Positions 26,200 to 34,256 of a DNA stretch of 64,000 bases are shown piece by piece; the stretch's first letter is position 1, and every line of letters begins with the position of its first letter. The translations under genes and the position numbers were made by a program. The stretch lies in NCBI RefSeq assembly GCF_014873145.1, contig NZ_JADBEK010000001.1:3968001-4032000 (forward strand), read 5' to 3'. Under the pieces are notes generated by a model. That model searched no databases. It worked only from the letters and a program-made list of their open reading frames with translations, and was not told the origin of the DNA. Source of the DNA: Nonomuraea angiospora (GTDB lineage Bacteria; Actinomycetota; Actinomycetes; Streptosporangiales; Streptosporangiaceae).

Positions 26200-26238
26200 A
26201 CGGCAAGGTTTCACAAGTTTGCTGCAAACTCTTGCCGT
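26200..26238 (+). promoter_or_regulatory. Nested palindromic operator upstream of the amylase gene
   Basis: ACGGCAAG (26200-26207) and CTTGCCGT (26231-26238) form an outer inverted repeat. Inside it lies the perfect palindrome GTTTGCTGCAAAC (26217-26229). TTGCCG at 26232 with CATTCT 17 bases later could be the amylase promoter, so a bound repressor would cover the -35 region. Confidence 0.6.
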
Positions 26239-26323
26239 GATTGAAAGGATCAAGCATTCTTCTGAATACACGGGCAGCTGTCCCCCCAACACACCTGTGT
26301 CCACGGAAGAGGGCTTCATCCCC

Positions 26324-28447
26324 ATGCCACATGCCAAGCCACCTCTACGTAACCGCATCCGCCACTTACTGGCCGGCGCCGCGATCCTCGCGGCCGGTCT
26401 CACCCCGCTGACCGCGGCCCCCGCCCACGCCGCCGTCACACTGAATGACAGCGAGGTGACGGCCAACCTGTGGGAATGGAACTGGAAGTCCGTCTCCGCG
26501 GCGTGCACGAACCACCTCGGACCGGCCGGGTACGGCGCGGTCCAGGTGGCGCCTCCGCAGGAGTCGGTCAGCCTCCCCAACAGCAGCGACGGCGTACACC
26601 CGTGGTACGAGGTGTACCAACCGGTCTCCTACAAGCTGGAGAGCCGCCTCGGCACCCGGCAGCAGTTCGCCGCCATGATCGCCGCCTGCCACGACGCGGG
26701 TGTGCGCGTGTACGTCGACGCGGTCGTCAACCACATGGCCGGCGTGAACAACCCCGCGGGCACCAAAGGCTACGCGGGCAGCGAGTTCTCCGGCCCCGGC
26801 TACAGCTTCCCGGCCGTCCCGTACGGCGCCGGCGACTTCCATCGCCCCGGTGACAACTGCCCGACCTCCGGCGGCATCAACGACTGGAACAACGAGGCCC
26901 AGGTGACCAGCTGCGAGCTGTTGCAGCTGGCCGACCTGTACACCGAGAAGGACTCCGTCCGCGAAAAGATCGCGGCCTACCTCAACGACCTCGTCGGCCT
27001 CGGCGTCGACGGGTTCCGCGTGGACGCGGTCAAGCACATCAAGAAGGACGACTTCGCCGCGATCCTCTCCAGGGTGAACAACACCGTGAGCGAGGGCAGG
27101 CGCCCGTACGTCGCCCAGGAGATCTTCGACGGCGCGAGCAACGACGCCCTGAAGGCGCGAGCGTTCATCGGCAACGGCGACGTCCTGGACTTCGCCTACG
27201 CCAAGGGGGTCAAGGCCCAGTTCCAGGGCTCGATCGCCAACCTCGCGACCGTGCCCGGCTGGAACCTCGACGCTCCCGGCGCCAACGTCTTCGCCATGGT
27301 CACCAACCACGACCTGGAGCGGGACGGCGCCGTGCTGTCCTACAAGAACGGCACCGACTACGTCCTGGCCAACTACTTCGTGCTGGCCTACCCGCACGGC
27401 AAGCCCTCGGTCTACGACAGCTTCGCCTGGTCCAACCGCAACCAGTCTCCCCCGGCCGACGGCAACGGCTACGTGAGCGACACCGTGTGCGGCAGCAGCT
27501 GGAACTGCCTGACCCAGTCCACCGGGATCAAGGGCATGGTCGGCTGGGCCAACACCACCAGGTCCGTCAAGACCGTCTCGGACTTCAAGGCCGTCAACGA
27601 CCACGTCATCGGCTTCCGCCGCGGCGACCGCGGCTGGATCGGCATCAACGACTCCGGCAGCGCCGCCACCGCCGAGTTCGCCACCGGACTGGCCGACGGC
27701 TACTACTGCGACGTCATCTCCGGCGCCCCCACCGGATCCGGCTGCACCGGCACCACGGTCACCGTCGCCGGCGGCAAGGCCACCGTCACGATCCCCGCCG
27801 GCGACGCGGTCGCCATCCACGCCAACGCCAAGGCCACCACCGGCACCGTCAAGGTCGCCACCACGTTCACCGTCACCGCCACCCCTGCCGGCGGCCAGGA
27901 CCTCTACGTGGTCGGCAGCGACCCGGCCCTCGGCTCCTGGGCCCCCGCCGACGCGGTCAACCTCACCGCCAAGGGCGACAACGTGTTCAGTGGCATCGTC
28001 CAACTGCCCGGGTCCACCGCCGTCGAGTACAAGTACCTCAAGAAGACCTCCGCAGGCGTGGTGACCTGGGAATCGGGCGCCAACCGCACCCTCACCACGC
28101 CCGCGGCCGGCACCCATGCCGTCACCGACGCCTTCCGCGGCGACACCGTCGCCTCCCAGATCGCCACGTCCTTCAACGCCACGGTCTCCACCTACTACGG
28201 CCAGAACGTCTACGTCGTCGGCAACGTCGCCGCGCTCGGCGGCTGGAACCCCGCCGCGGCCGTCCCGCTGTCCTCGGCCGACTACCCGATCTGGCGCGTC
28301 ACCGTCAACCTGCCTCCCGGCACCGGCGTCGAGTACAAATACCTCAAGAAGAACCCCGACGGCTCGGTCACCTGGGAGTCCGGCGGCAATCGCGCCTTCA
28401 CCACCCCGTCCACCGGCACCCACACCAGAAACGACACCTGGAAGTAG
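26324..28447 (+). CDS. Secreted alpha-amylase (GH13) with two CBM20 starch-binding domains
   Basis: The 707-residue precursor starts with a signal peptide ending APAHA and continues NLWEWNWKSV, as in streptomycete alpha-amylases. The catalytic residues are visible: nucleophile Asp234 in GFRVDAVKH, acid/base Glu266 in QEIFDG and Asp330 in TNHDLER. Two similar starch-binding modules of the CBM20 type follow (about 506-605 and 606-707), each with VEYKYLKK and VTWESG blocks. Two CBM20 copies are more than the usual one. I start at 26324; an upstream start at 26186 would put the operator inside the gene. It endo-cleaves starch outside the cell. Confidence 0.93.
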   Translation: MPHAKPPLRNRIRHLLAGAAILAAGLTPLTAAPAHAAVTLNDSEVTANLWEWNWKSVSAACTNHLGPAGYGAVQVAPPQESVSLPNSSDGVHPWYEVYQPVSYKLESRLGTRQQFAAMIAACHDAGVRVYVDAVVNHMAGVNNPAGTKGYAGSEFSGPGYSFPAVPYGAGDFHRPGDNCPTSGGINDWNNEAQVTSCELLQLADLYTEKDSVREKIAAYLNDLVGLGVDGFRVDAVKHIKKDDFAAILSRVNNTVSEGRRPYVAQEIFDGASNDALKARAFIGNGDVLDFAYAKGVKAQFQGSIANLATVPGWNLDAPGANVFAMVTNHDLERDGAVLSYKNGTDYVLANYFVLAYPHGKPSVYDSFAWSNRNQSPPADGNGYVSDTVCGSSWNCLTQSTGIKGMVGWANTTRSVKTVSDFKAVNDHVIGFRRGDRGWIGINDSGSAATAEFATGLADGYYCDVISGAPTGSGCTGTTVTVAGGKATVTIPAGDAVAIHANAKATTGTVKVATTFTVTATPAGGQDLYVVGSDPALGSWAPADAVNLTAKGDNVFSGIVQLPGSTAVEYKYLKKTSAGVVTWESGANRTLTTPAAGTHAVTDAFRGDTVASQIATSFNATVSTYYGQNVYVVGNVAALGGWNPAAAVPLSSADYPIWRVTVNLPPGTGVEYKYLKKNPDGSVTWESGGNRAFTTPSTGTHTRNDTWK

Positions 28448-28465
28448 CCGGCCAGAGCCCGGATC

Positions 28466-28495
28466 AGTGGCCGGACCCGATGGGGTCCGGCCACT
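28466..28495. terminator. Bidirectional hairpin between amylase and AraC gene
   Basis: Twelve-base perfect arms AGTGGCCGGACC and GGTCCGGCCACT with a 6-base loop. It starts 18 bases after the amylase stop and 17 bases beyond the stop of the convergent AraC gene, so it can serve both. Confidence 0.82.
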
Positions 28496-28512
28496 CCCCT
28501 GCCGAGACGCCC

Positions 28513-29511
28513 TCAGGCGTCGCCTGCACGACGCGTGACGGAGGGCGCCTGACCGTAGGTCTGGCGGTAGAAGGAGGCGAACCGGCTCAGATGCGTGAAC
28601 CCCCAGCGGAGCGCCACCTCTGTGACAGTGGTCTGGCCGCCTGTCTCCGCGATGTGGAGGAGATCGGCGTGCGCCCGGGCCAGCCGTACGTTGCGCAGAT
28701 AGGCCATGGGCGTGGTCTGCAGGTGTTCACGGAAGCCCGACTGAAGGGTGCGGACGCTCACCCTGGCCGCGGTGGCGATGTCTGTCAGGGTGATCGGCTC
28801 GGCCGCGTGGTCTTCGCAGAAGTGGCGCGCGCGTCGAAGCGCCGCGGGCCCCAATGGGGCGCCGGGCTCCCCGAGGTCGGCGGAGTAGGTGTGCGGCTGT
28901 GAGCCGAGCATGGTCTGCAGCAGGAACTGCTCGAAATGGTGTTCGGCGAGAGACGAGGCCGCGAAGGGGAACGCCTTGCCTGCCGTGGCAGGGCGGGAAA
29001 GCGCGGTGAGTGCTCGGCCCAGGGGGCTCGCGTCGATGACCTGCGGCTCGAAGTACATATCCTTTCCGGGGACGTCACCGAGCTGATCCTCAAGGACGCG
29101 ATCGACAAGCGCCTCGGGGATCTGGATGATCATGACATCGTGATCGACGCTCCAGTTCATGTCGATGCGCCGCCGGGGGCCGATGATGTTGAGCGGTGCG
29201 GCGACGTCCTGGCCCCCGATCATCAGTCGTCCACCGCCGGTCAACGGCACGTGAATGTTGTAGTAGTCGGGCAGCTCCGGCACTTCGACACGGATTTCCG
29301 CCCCGTACGCCAGCGTGTGCAAGACGATGTTCCCGCGGTGCAGCAGCCTGTACCGGCCGCCGTTCGCATGGCTTTTGATGACCTTGAGGCCGTGCGGCGA
29401 GAAGTTCTGCGAGACCTGCGCCCGCATTTCCTCGACGTCGCCTTTGAACATCGGGGCCGGTGCGGATGGGCTCGGGACGTTTCCCGAGCTCTGTGCCTTC
29501 AATTCGTTCAT
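28513..29511 (-). CDS. AraC-family regulator
   Basis: The 332-residue product has an N-terminal AraC-binding-like domain (about residues 40-200, with DYYNIHVPLTGGGRL) and a C-terminal double helix-turn-helix (PITLTDIATAARVSVRTLQSGF and TEVALRWGFTHLSRFASFYR). The N-terminal type occurs in regulators that sense small aromatic or hydrophobic compounds, but no target operon adjoins it. The start at 29511 has a G-rich stretch upstream. A paralogue of the same layout lies 480 bases upstream at 29993. Confidence 0.88.
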   Translation of the reverse strand: MNELKAQSSGNVPSPSAPAPMFKGDVEEMRAQVSQNFSPHGLKVIKSHANGGRYRLLHRGNIVLHTLAYGAEIRVEVPELPDYYNIHVPLTGGGRLMIGGQDVAAPLNIIGPRRRIDMNWSVDHDVMIIQIPEALVDRVLEDQLGDVPGKDMYFEPQVIDASPLGRALTALSRPATAGKAFPFAASSLAEHHFEQFLLQTMLGSQPHTYSADLGEPGAPLGPAALRRARHFCEDHAAEPITLTDIATAARVSVRTLQSGFREHLQTTPMAYLRNVRLARAHADLLHIAETGGQTTVTEVALRWGFTHLSRFASFYRQTYGQAPSVTRRAGDA

Positions 29512-29944
29512 GGTCTCGATCCCCCCGCTCCCGTGGCCGGACCACGCCTCTTCAGCCAGTCCCGATGTCGAGGAATCCGCGCATGAGTCTAGCGACGCAC
29601 AGCGGCAGGCAATATCCACCTCACGTCCGATCGGTTGCGCATTCGGGACAACGGCAGCAGCCATGCGTTCGGCATGCGGCCCGTGGCCGGACTGGGGCCG
29701 TTCACTGTTCCTCCTGCATCCAGCCGATGCCGAACCATGGAGAGGTCATGACAGCGATCGTGCCCGAGCACAATCTCGACGATGGCGCACCATGCCGACT
29801 TCCTGTTGTCGGACGGACCTCTGACCCCCATGCCGGAGCTGTACCGGGGATGGGAACAGATTTGCACATGCCTCGAACCCGTAACGCGTTCCGGCGCGCC
29901 GGATGGCGGACCACCGACCTGGATGATTCGGAACTGCATCGGGT
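29512..29944. other. Gene-poor gap between the two AraC paralogues
   Basis: A frame starting at 29748 has a good ribosome site (GGAGAGG) and runs 99 codons into the end of the next AraC gene, but its composition looks non-coding. Otherwise I see only the promoter region of the first AraC gene. Confidence 0.35.
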
Positions 29945-29991
29945 GCCGCACCCCTTCGCCTGGCTCCAGAAGGTAGGCGAAGGGGTGCGGC
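29945..29991 (-). terminator. Strong 17-bp hairpin after the second AraC gene
   Basis: Perfect 17-base arms (GCCGCACCCCTTCGCCT at 29945-29961, complement at 29975-29991) with a 13-base loop. It begins one base past the stop codon of the minus-strand AraC gene. Confidence 0.85.
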
Positions 29992-29992
29992 C

Positions 29993-30952
29993 TCACCGTG
30001 ACCCGTGCAGGGTGCTGGAGGGCGATCGGCCATATGTCTCCCTGTAGAGGGAGGCGAAGCGGCCCAGATGCGTGAAACCCCAACGTATGGCCACCTCTGT
30101 GACAGTGGTCCGAGCGCCCGTCTGGGCGATGCGTACCAGGTCGGCATGGACCTGCGCCAGTCGTACCTGGCGCAGGTAGGCGAGAGGCGTGGTCTGCAGG
30201 TGATTGCGAAAGTCGTGCTGCAGGGTGCGGACGCTGACCCTGGCCGCTGCGGCGATGTCCCGGAGGGAGACGCGTTCATCCGCGTGTTCCTCACAGTAGA
30301 TCTGCGCTCGCCGCAACGCGGCCGGACTGGACGCGGCGTCAGGCTCGCCGAGGATGGGCGAGTAGTCGTGCGGCTGCGAGTCCAGCAGGGTATGCAGCAG
30401 AAATTTCTCGAAGTGATGCCCGGCCAAGGGTGAGGCCATGAACGGTGGCCTGTCGTATGCGCTCAACAGCGACACCATGGTGAGGACCCCGCTGAAAGCA
30501 CTGTCGCAGGTGATATCCGGGCGGAAACGAGGCGCCTGCTTCGGAGGATCGCCCAGATAGCCGGCGAGTGTCCGCTCGACCAGCGCCGAGGGGACTTGGA
30601 TGATCAACAGCTCGTGGTCGACGCTCCACCACATGTCGGACCGCTCTCGGGGGCCTACGATGACCGACGGCGCGTCGATGTGTTTGCCTTCGACCTGCAC
30701 CTCCCCCGCGCCTCTCAGCGGGAAGTAGATGTTGTAGAGATCCGGGGCCCGCGGGACGGCGACACGGATCTCGGCTCCGTACGACAGGATGCGCATGCCG
30801 ATGTCGCCCTCATAAAGATCCTTGTAGCGGCCCCCTGCCGGATGTTCTTTAATGGCCTCGACGGCGTGCGGCCATGAGCTGCGGGACAGAAAGTCACGTA
30901 CCTTACGGAAATCGCCCGTGAATGACTTTGGAACGTCACGGCACTCTTTCAT
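29993..30952 (-). CDS. AraC-family regulator (paralogue)
   Basis: A 319-residue regulator parallel to the AraC protein at 28513. Its sensor domain has DLYNIYFPLRGAGEV and its C-terminal helix-turn-helix has VSLRDIAAAARVSVRTLQHDF and TEVAIRWGFTHLGRFASLYRE. The two proteins agree nearly throughout the DNA-binding part and less in the sensor, so they likely see different ligands at similar sites. The product begins MKECRDVPKSF; no clear ribosome site is seen. No enzyme gene sits beside it. Confidence 0.87.
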   Translation of the reverse strand: MKECRDVPKSFTGDFRKVRDFLSRSSWPHAVEAIKEHPAGGRYKDLYEGDIGMRILSYGAEIRVAVPRAPDLYNIYFPLRGAGEVQVEGKHIDAPSVIVGPRERSDMWWSVDHELLIIQVPSALVERTLAGYLGDPPKQAPRFRPDITCDSAFSGVLTMVSLLSAYDRPPFMASPLAGHHFEKFLLHTLLDSQPHDYSPILGEPDAASSPAALRRAQIYCEEHADERVSLRDIAAAARVSVRTLQHDFRNHLQTTPLAYLRQVRLAQVHADLVRIAQTGARTTVTEVAIRWGFTHLGRFASLYRETYGRSPSSTLHGSR

Positions 30953-31201
30953 CGACAGAATTGTTCATGGCCGCTAAGACCAGATTCGGACATTTCATAA
31001 AAGATGCAAGAATCCCGCATCGCCCTGGCACATGAGAGGTGCAGGCCTGCGTCGTGAAGCGATCCGCCTGCGTGGTCTTGCCTGCACTACGAGAAGCCTG
31101 CCGGCTTCGGACCCACCACGCTCGACGCCCGCTGGAGCCGGTCATCCCAGCTGCGGCCGTCCAGGGTCCCCTCCCCTGAACGCCGTCCCCGGACATCCAC
31201 G

Positions 31202-31807
31202 TCAGCCGAGATCACCGGTGAGATAGCGCTGGACGAGGGGAGCCAGGATCGCGACCAGTTCCTCGCGCTCCAGCGATGCGAGCGGCTCGACCCGCAGCAC
31301 GTACCTGGCCGTGGCGACGCCCAGCAGGTGCGCGCCGGTGAGGTTGGCCCGCAGTTCGGCGCGATCCGCCCCGATGGCGCGGGCGAGGGGAAGCATCACC
31401 TCGTCGGACATGAACGAGGCCACCATCGCCGACGCGCTCGGCGACGCCGACACGCCACGCACCACCGCGAGGAGCCGCGCCCCCGTGTCCGGCGCCTCCC
31501 AGAGTTCGAGGTAGCGGCGCGACAGCCGCTCTCCGAGGTTCGCGACGCCGCCGTCGTGCACCAGCGCCGCCAGGGAGCGGGTGGGCGGATCGGCCCGCAA
31601 AGCGGTGTTGAAGAGCTTGTCCTTGTTGCCGAAGAACTGCAGGACCAGGGCCGGATCCACACCGGCGGCGGAGGCGACGCCCCGGATGGTGGTCGCCGTG
31701 TAGCCCTGCTCGGCGAAGCTCTGCTGGGCCGCGGCCAGGATCGCCTCGCGCGTCCCGGACACGCCCGGACGACGCCCTCCGGCCCTTCTCTGACGAGTCT
31801 CGCTCAC
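31202..31807 (-). CDS. TetR-family repressor of the adjacent SDR gene
   Basis: A 201-residue TetR protein. The DNA-binding region reads TREAILAAAQQSFAEQGY then TTIRGVASAAGVDPALVLQFFGNKDKLF. The C-terminal ligand domain is of the TetR_C type found in AcrR-like proteins. It diverges from the short-chain dehydrogenase gene. The 93-base space between their start codons holds two nearly identical palindromes, so self-repression and repression of the SDR operon are expected. The inducer is unknown. Confidence 0.9.
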   Translation of the reverse strand: MSETRQRRAGGRRPGVSGTREAILAAAQQSFAEQGYTATTIRGVASAAGVDPALVLQFFGNKDKLFNTALRADPPTRSLAALVHDGGVANLGERLSRRYLELWEAPDTGARLLAVVRGVSASPSASAMVASFMSDEVMLPLARAIGADRAELRANLTGAHLLGVATARYVLRVEPLASLEREELVAILAPLVQRYLTGDLG

Positions 31808-31818
31808 CCCGAAAGACT

Positions 31819-31880
31819 AACTCATCAACGTTGAGTTTCATGCCATGCTTGGCTTATCGTGAACTCACCATCGTTGAGTT
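31819..31880. promoter_or_regulatory. Twin TetR operators between regulator and SDR gene
   Basis: AACTCATCAACGTTGAGTT (31819-31837) and AACTCACCATCGTTGAGTT (31862-31880) share 6-base arms AACTCA/TGAGTT and differ at only two spacer bases. Their centres are 43 bases apart, about four DNA turns, which suits cooperative dimers on one DNA face. Confidence 0.85.
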
Positions 31881-31900
31881 ATCTCGTGAAGGGAGCAGCG

Positions 31901-32794
31901 ATGTCGCGAACGGTAATGATCACCGGGACGTCATCAGGAATCGGCCGGGCCTCGGCTCTGGCGCTGGCCGCCCGGGGCTTCACCGTCTTCGCCGGGATCC
32001 GCGAGGCGGCCGATGGCGAGGCGCTACGCCGCGCGTCCAGGGGAGAGATCGTCCCCGTGTACGTCGACGTCACCGACGGAGAGTCGATCGCCGCCGCCGC
32101 CGTGCGGGTGGAGCGGGCCACCGGCGCGGCCGGGCTGGCCGGGCTCGTCAACAACGCCGGGATCGGCGCGCCTTGGCCGATGGAGCTGGTGCCCCTGGAT
32201 GAGTTCCGGCGCCATCTCGAGGTGAATCTGACCGGCCAGCTCGCCGTCACCCAGGCGTTCCTGCCGCTGGTCAAGCGTGCCAGGGGGCGGATCATCAATG
32301 TCGGGTCCGAGGGCGGGCGCATCACGTTGCCCTTTCTCGGCCCCATCACGAGCGCCAAGCACGGGCTGGTCTCGGTGACCGACGCGCTGCGCATGGAGCT
32401 GCGCCCATGGGGCGTGTACGTGAGCATCGTGGAGCCGGGCGCCACACAGAGCACCGCCCCCGCCAAGCTGGTGGAGAACGGCCGCCGCGCCGTCGCCGAA
32501 CTGTTCTCGCCGCAGGGCCGGGCCGACTACGGCGCGATGGTCGAGCACGTGATCGGGAGAATCGCCGCGAGCAATCAGCGCACCGGCAGCCCGCCCGAGG
32601 TGATCGCCGGGGCCGTGGTGAAGGCGATGACCGCCCGGCGGCCGAGAACGCGCTACCCCGTCGGCGGCCACGCCAAGCTCCTCACCCGGCTGCGGCGCGT
32701 GCTGCCGGACCGCGCGATGGACGCGCTGTTCGCGCGAATGCTGGGCCTGTCCATCGAACGACGAGTACATCCACGATCGGAGTATGTGAGATGA
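31901..32794 (+). CDS. Short-chain dehydrogenase/reductase with altered active site
   Basis: A 297-residue SDR. The cofactor motif TGTSSGIG (residues 8-15) and NNAG (84-87) are intact, and Ser136 in VGSEGG fits the catalytic Ser. The expected YxxxK reads ITSAK: Lys153 is kept but Ile149 replaces the catalytic Tyr. Either the enzyme uses another residue, or it binds cofactor without normal reduction chemistry. I start at 31901, with GGGAG six bases upstream, because an earlier start would include the operator. It overlaps the next gene by ATGA and is controlled by the divergent TetR. Confidence 0.85.
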   Translation: MSRTVMITGTSSGIGRASALALAARGFTVFAGIREAADGEALRRASRGEIVPVYVDVTDGESIAAAAVRVERATGAAGLAGLVNNAGIGAPWPMELVPLDEFRRHLEVNLTGQLAVTQAFLPLVKRARGRIINVGSEGGRITLPFLGPITSAKHGLVSVTDALRMELRPWGVYVSIVEPGATQSTAPAKLVENGRRAVAELFSPQGRADYGAMVEHVIGRIAASNQRTGSPPEVIAGAVVKAMTARRPRTRYPVGGHAKLLTRLRRVLPDRAMDALFARMLGLSIERRVHPRSEYVR

Positions 32795-33744
32795 GAATGT
32801 TCGCCCGCTTACTGGTTGCCGTGGTGGTGGCGTTCGGCGCGCCGCCGCTGCCCGGGGGTACGGCAAGCGCCGCCGATTCGGTGGTCGAGACCGTCAACGT
32901 GTGGCAGTGGAACGTGTCCGGCTGGAAGATGAACGACGGATCGGCGACCACCGGCATGGTGGAGGCCGCCGCCGCGTCGATCGTGAACCGGGACGCGGAC
33001 TTCGCCGCCTTCAACGAACTGTGCTGGAGCCAGTACAAAGCGCTGCAGGAACGGCTGAAGGCGGACGGCTGGCCCGAGGGCGACAGCTTCGCCCGCTTCG
33101 CCACCATCCGGGAGACCACCTGCCACGGTGAGCCGTTCGGCATCGCCCTCTTCAGCCGGCGACAGCTCGGCAACGCCCAGAAGTACGACCTGCCGATAGA
33201 TGACCGCGGCGGGGTGCACAAGCTCCTCTGCGCACCCCTGCACGACCAGTCCCACCTGTGGTTCTGCACCACGCACATCACCAGCAGGGAGACGGTGATC
33301 GGCGGGAGCAGCATCAAGGAGCAGCAACTGGCGGCGGTACGGAGCCACTTGCAGGACCTTCACGACAAGGGCAACACCGTGCTCATCGCCGGCGACTTCA
33401 ACGCACGACCCGACGACGCGCTGCTGGACCCCTGGTACGCGCCCAGTCTCAACGTGCCGAACAACGACGGCAACACCGGCGCCTACCGGGAGCTCGACGA
33501 CGAGGACCCGCAGTGCCCCGGCATCGGCGAGACCACCGTCAACGCGTACAACGGCGACGGCAAGCCGATCGGCGTCGTGGCCCCCTGCGACCAGCGCCCC
33601 AAGATCGACCTGATCTTCGTCCGGGAGAGCGCCATCGCCGGCCCGTACACCGGTGACGCGCTGGGCGAGGGCACGGCCTGCAACGGACCGTGTTCCGACC
33701 ATCGCGTGACGATCGGCACGGTCCCGGTCCGCATCCAGCTCTGA
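32791..33744 (+). CDS. Secreted endonuclease/exonuclease/phosphatase-family protein
   Basis: The 317-residue product has a signal peptide (cleavage near ASA, residue 27). It then shows EEP-fold motifs in order: QWNVSG (Asn41), FNELCW (Glu76), TTHITS (His162), GDFNARPDD (Asp202, Asn204), KIDLIFV and CSDHRVTIG. These match metal-dependent phosphodiesterases such as DNase I-like nucleases and sphingomyelinases; substrate cannot be fixed. Its ATG overlaps the SDR stop by four bases, so translation is coupled and the TetR protein should control both genes. Confidence 0.85.
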   Translation: MRMFARLLVAVVVAFGAPPLPGGTASAADSVVETVNVWQWNVSGWKMNDGSATTGMVEAAAASIVNRDADFAAFNELCWSQYKALQERLKADGWPEGDSFARFATIRETTCHGEPFGIALFSRRQLGNAQKYDLPIDDRGGVHKLLCAPLHDQSHLWFCTTHITSRETVIGGSSIKEQQLAAVRSHLQDLHDKGNTVLIAGDFNARPDDALLDPWYAPSLNVPNNDGNTGAYRELDDEDPQCPGIGETTVNAYNGDGKPIGVVAPCDQRPKIDLIFVRESAIAGPYTGDALGEGTACNGPCSDHRVTIGTVPVRIQL

Positions 33745-33781
33745 CGGCCTGACCGGCGTCGCCGCCGGCCCTGGTCGTGCG

Positions 33782-33869
33782 TGCGCTCGGGGGGAGTCGA
33801 ACCCCCACGCTCCTCGCGGAGCACTGGATCCTGGGTCCAGCGCGTCTGCCGAAGTTCCGCCACGAGCGC
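33782..33869 (-). tRNA. tRNA-Leu (CAG)
   Basis: A class II tRNA of 88 bases without encoded CCA. The acceptor arms are GCGCTCG and CGAGCGC, with discriminator A. The T arm is GGGGG-TTCGACT-CCCCC and the variable arm is long. The anticodon stem CTGGA/TCCAG closes the loop CCCAGGA, giving anticodon CAG. Position 33, almost always U, is C here. Confidence 0.85.
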
Positions 33870-34012
33870 CTGATGCGCTGCCCCTTACGGAGAAGCTGGG
33901 CCCCGGGCTTGGCTGGCGTGGGCCGGCCCGGGGCGGGGGCCGGGTCCGGCCGGGGGGCGCCAATCCCTCCGGCCAGGCCGTGGCCCGCGGCCCTCTTCTT
34001 TCAGGACCGCTG

Positions 34013-34088
34013 TCCGAGTGGCAGGATTCGAACCTGCGGTGCTCCTGCTCCCAAGGCAGGCGGGCTGACCAAACTGCCCCACACTCGG
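34013..34088 (-). tRNA. tRNA-Pro (TGG)
   Basis: The acceptor arms CCGAGTG and CACTCGG, the anticodon stem CCTGC/GCAGG with loop CTTGGGA and the T arm GCAGG-TTCGAAT-CCTGC all fold. The anticodon TGG reads proline codons. There is no encoded CCA. It lies downstream of the MscS gene on the same strand, behind a hairpin. Confidence 0.92.
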
Positions 34089-34100
34089 TCGTCAACAAAT

Positions 34101-34130
34101 AAGCCGCCCCGGTGCGTCCCGAGGCGGCTT
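34101..34130. terminator. Hairpin between MscS gene and tRNA-Pro
   Basis: AAGCCGCC and GGCGGCTT pair around a 14-base loop. On the minus strand it follows the nrdAB-mscS genes and precedes tRNA-Pro, so it probably ends the protein-coding transcript. Confidence 0.65.
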
Positions 34131-34256
34131 TCCGATAATCGGCCGGTTATCCGGAAAGCCCTCGCCACAGTCGGGGGTAGCTCACTTCGCTGCCTTTCTT
34201 TCGTGCGGCTGGACAATGTCCACGGTAAAGGAGTGATCGACGGCCGTGCCACACAT

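Noticed and set aside
26366..28423. 685-codon minus-strand frame opposite the amylase gene
   Set aside because: Composed almost entirely of Gly, Val, Asp and Ala runs mirroring the amylase codons; no family resemblance, no start signal.
29748..30047. 99-codon plus-strand frame with GGAGAGG upstream
   Set aside because: The ribosome site is good, but it runs through a 17-bp terminator and antisense into an AraC gene, and its residue composition is not protein-like.
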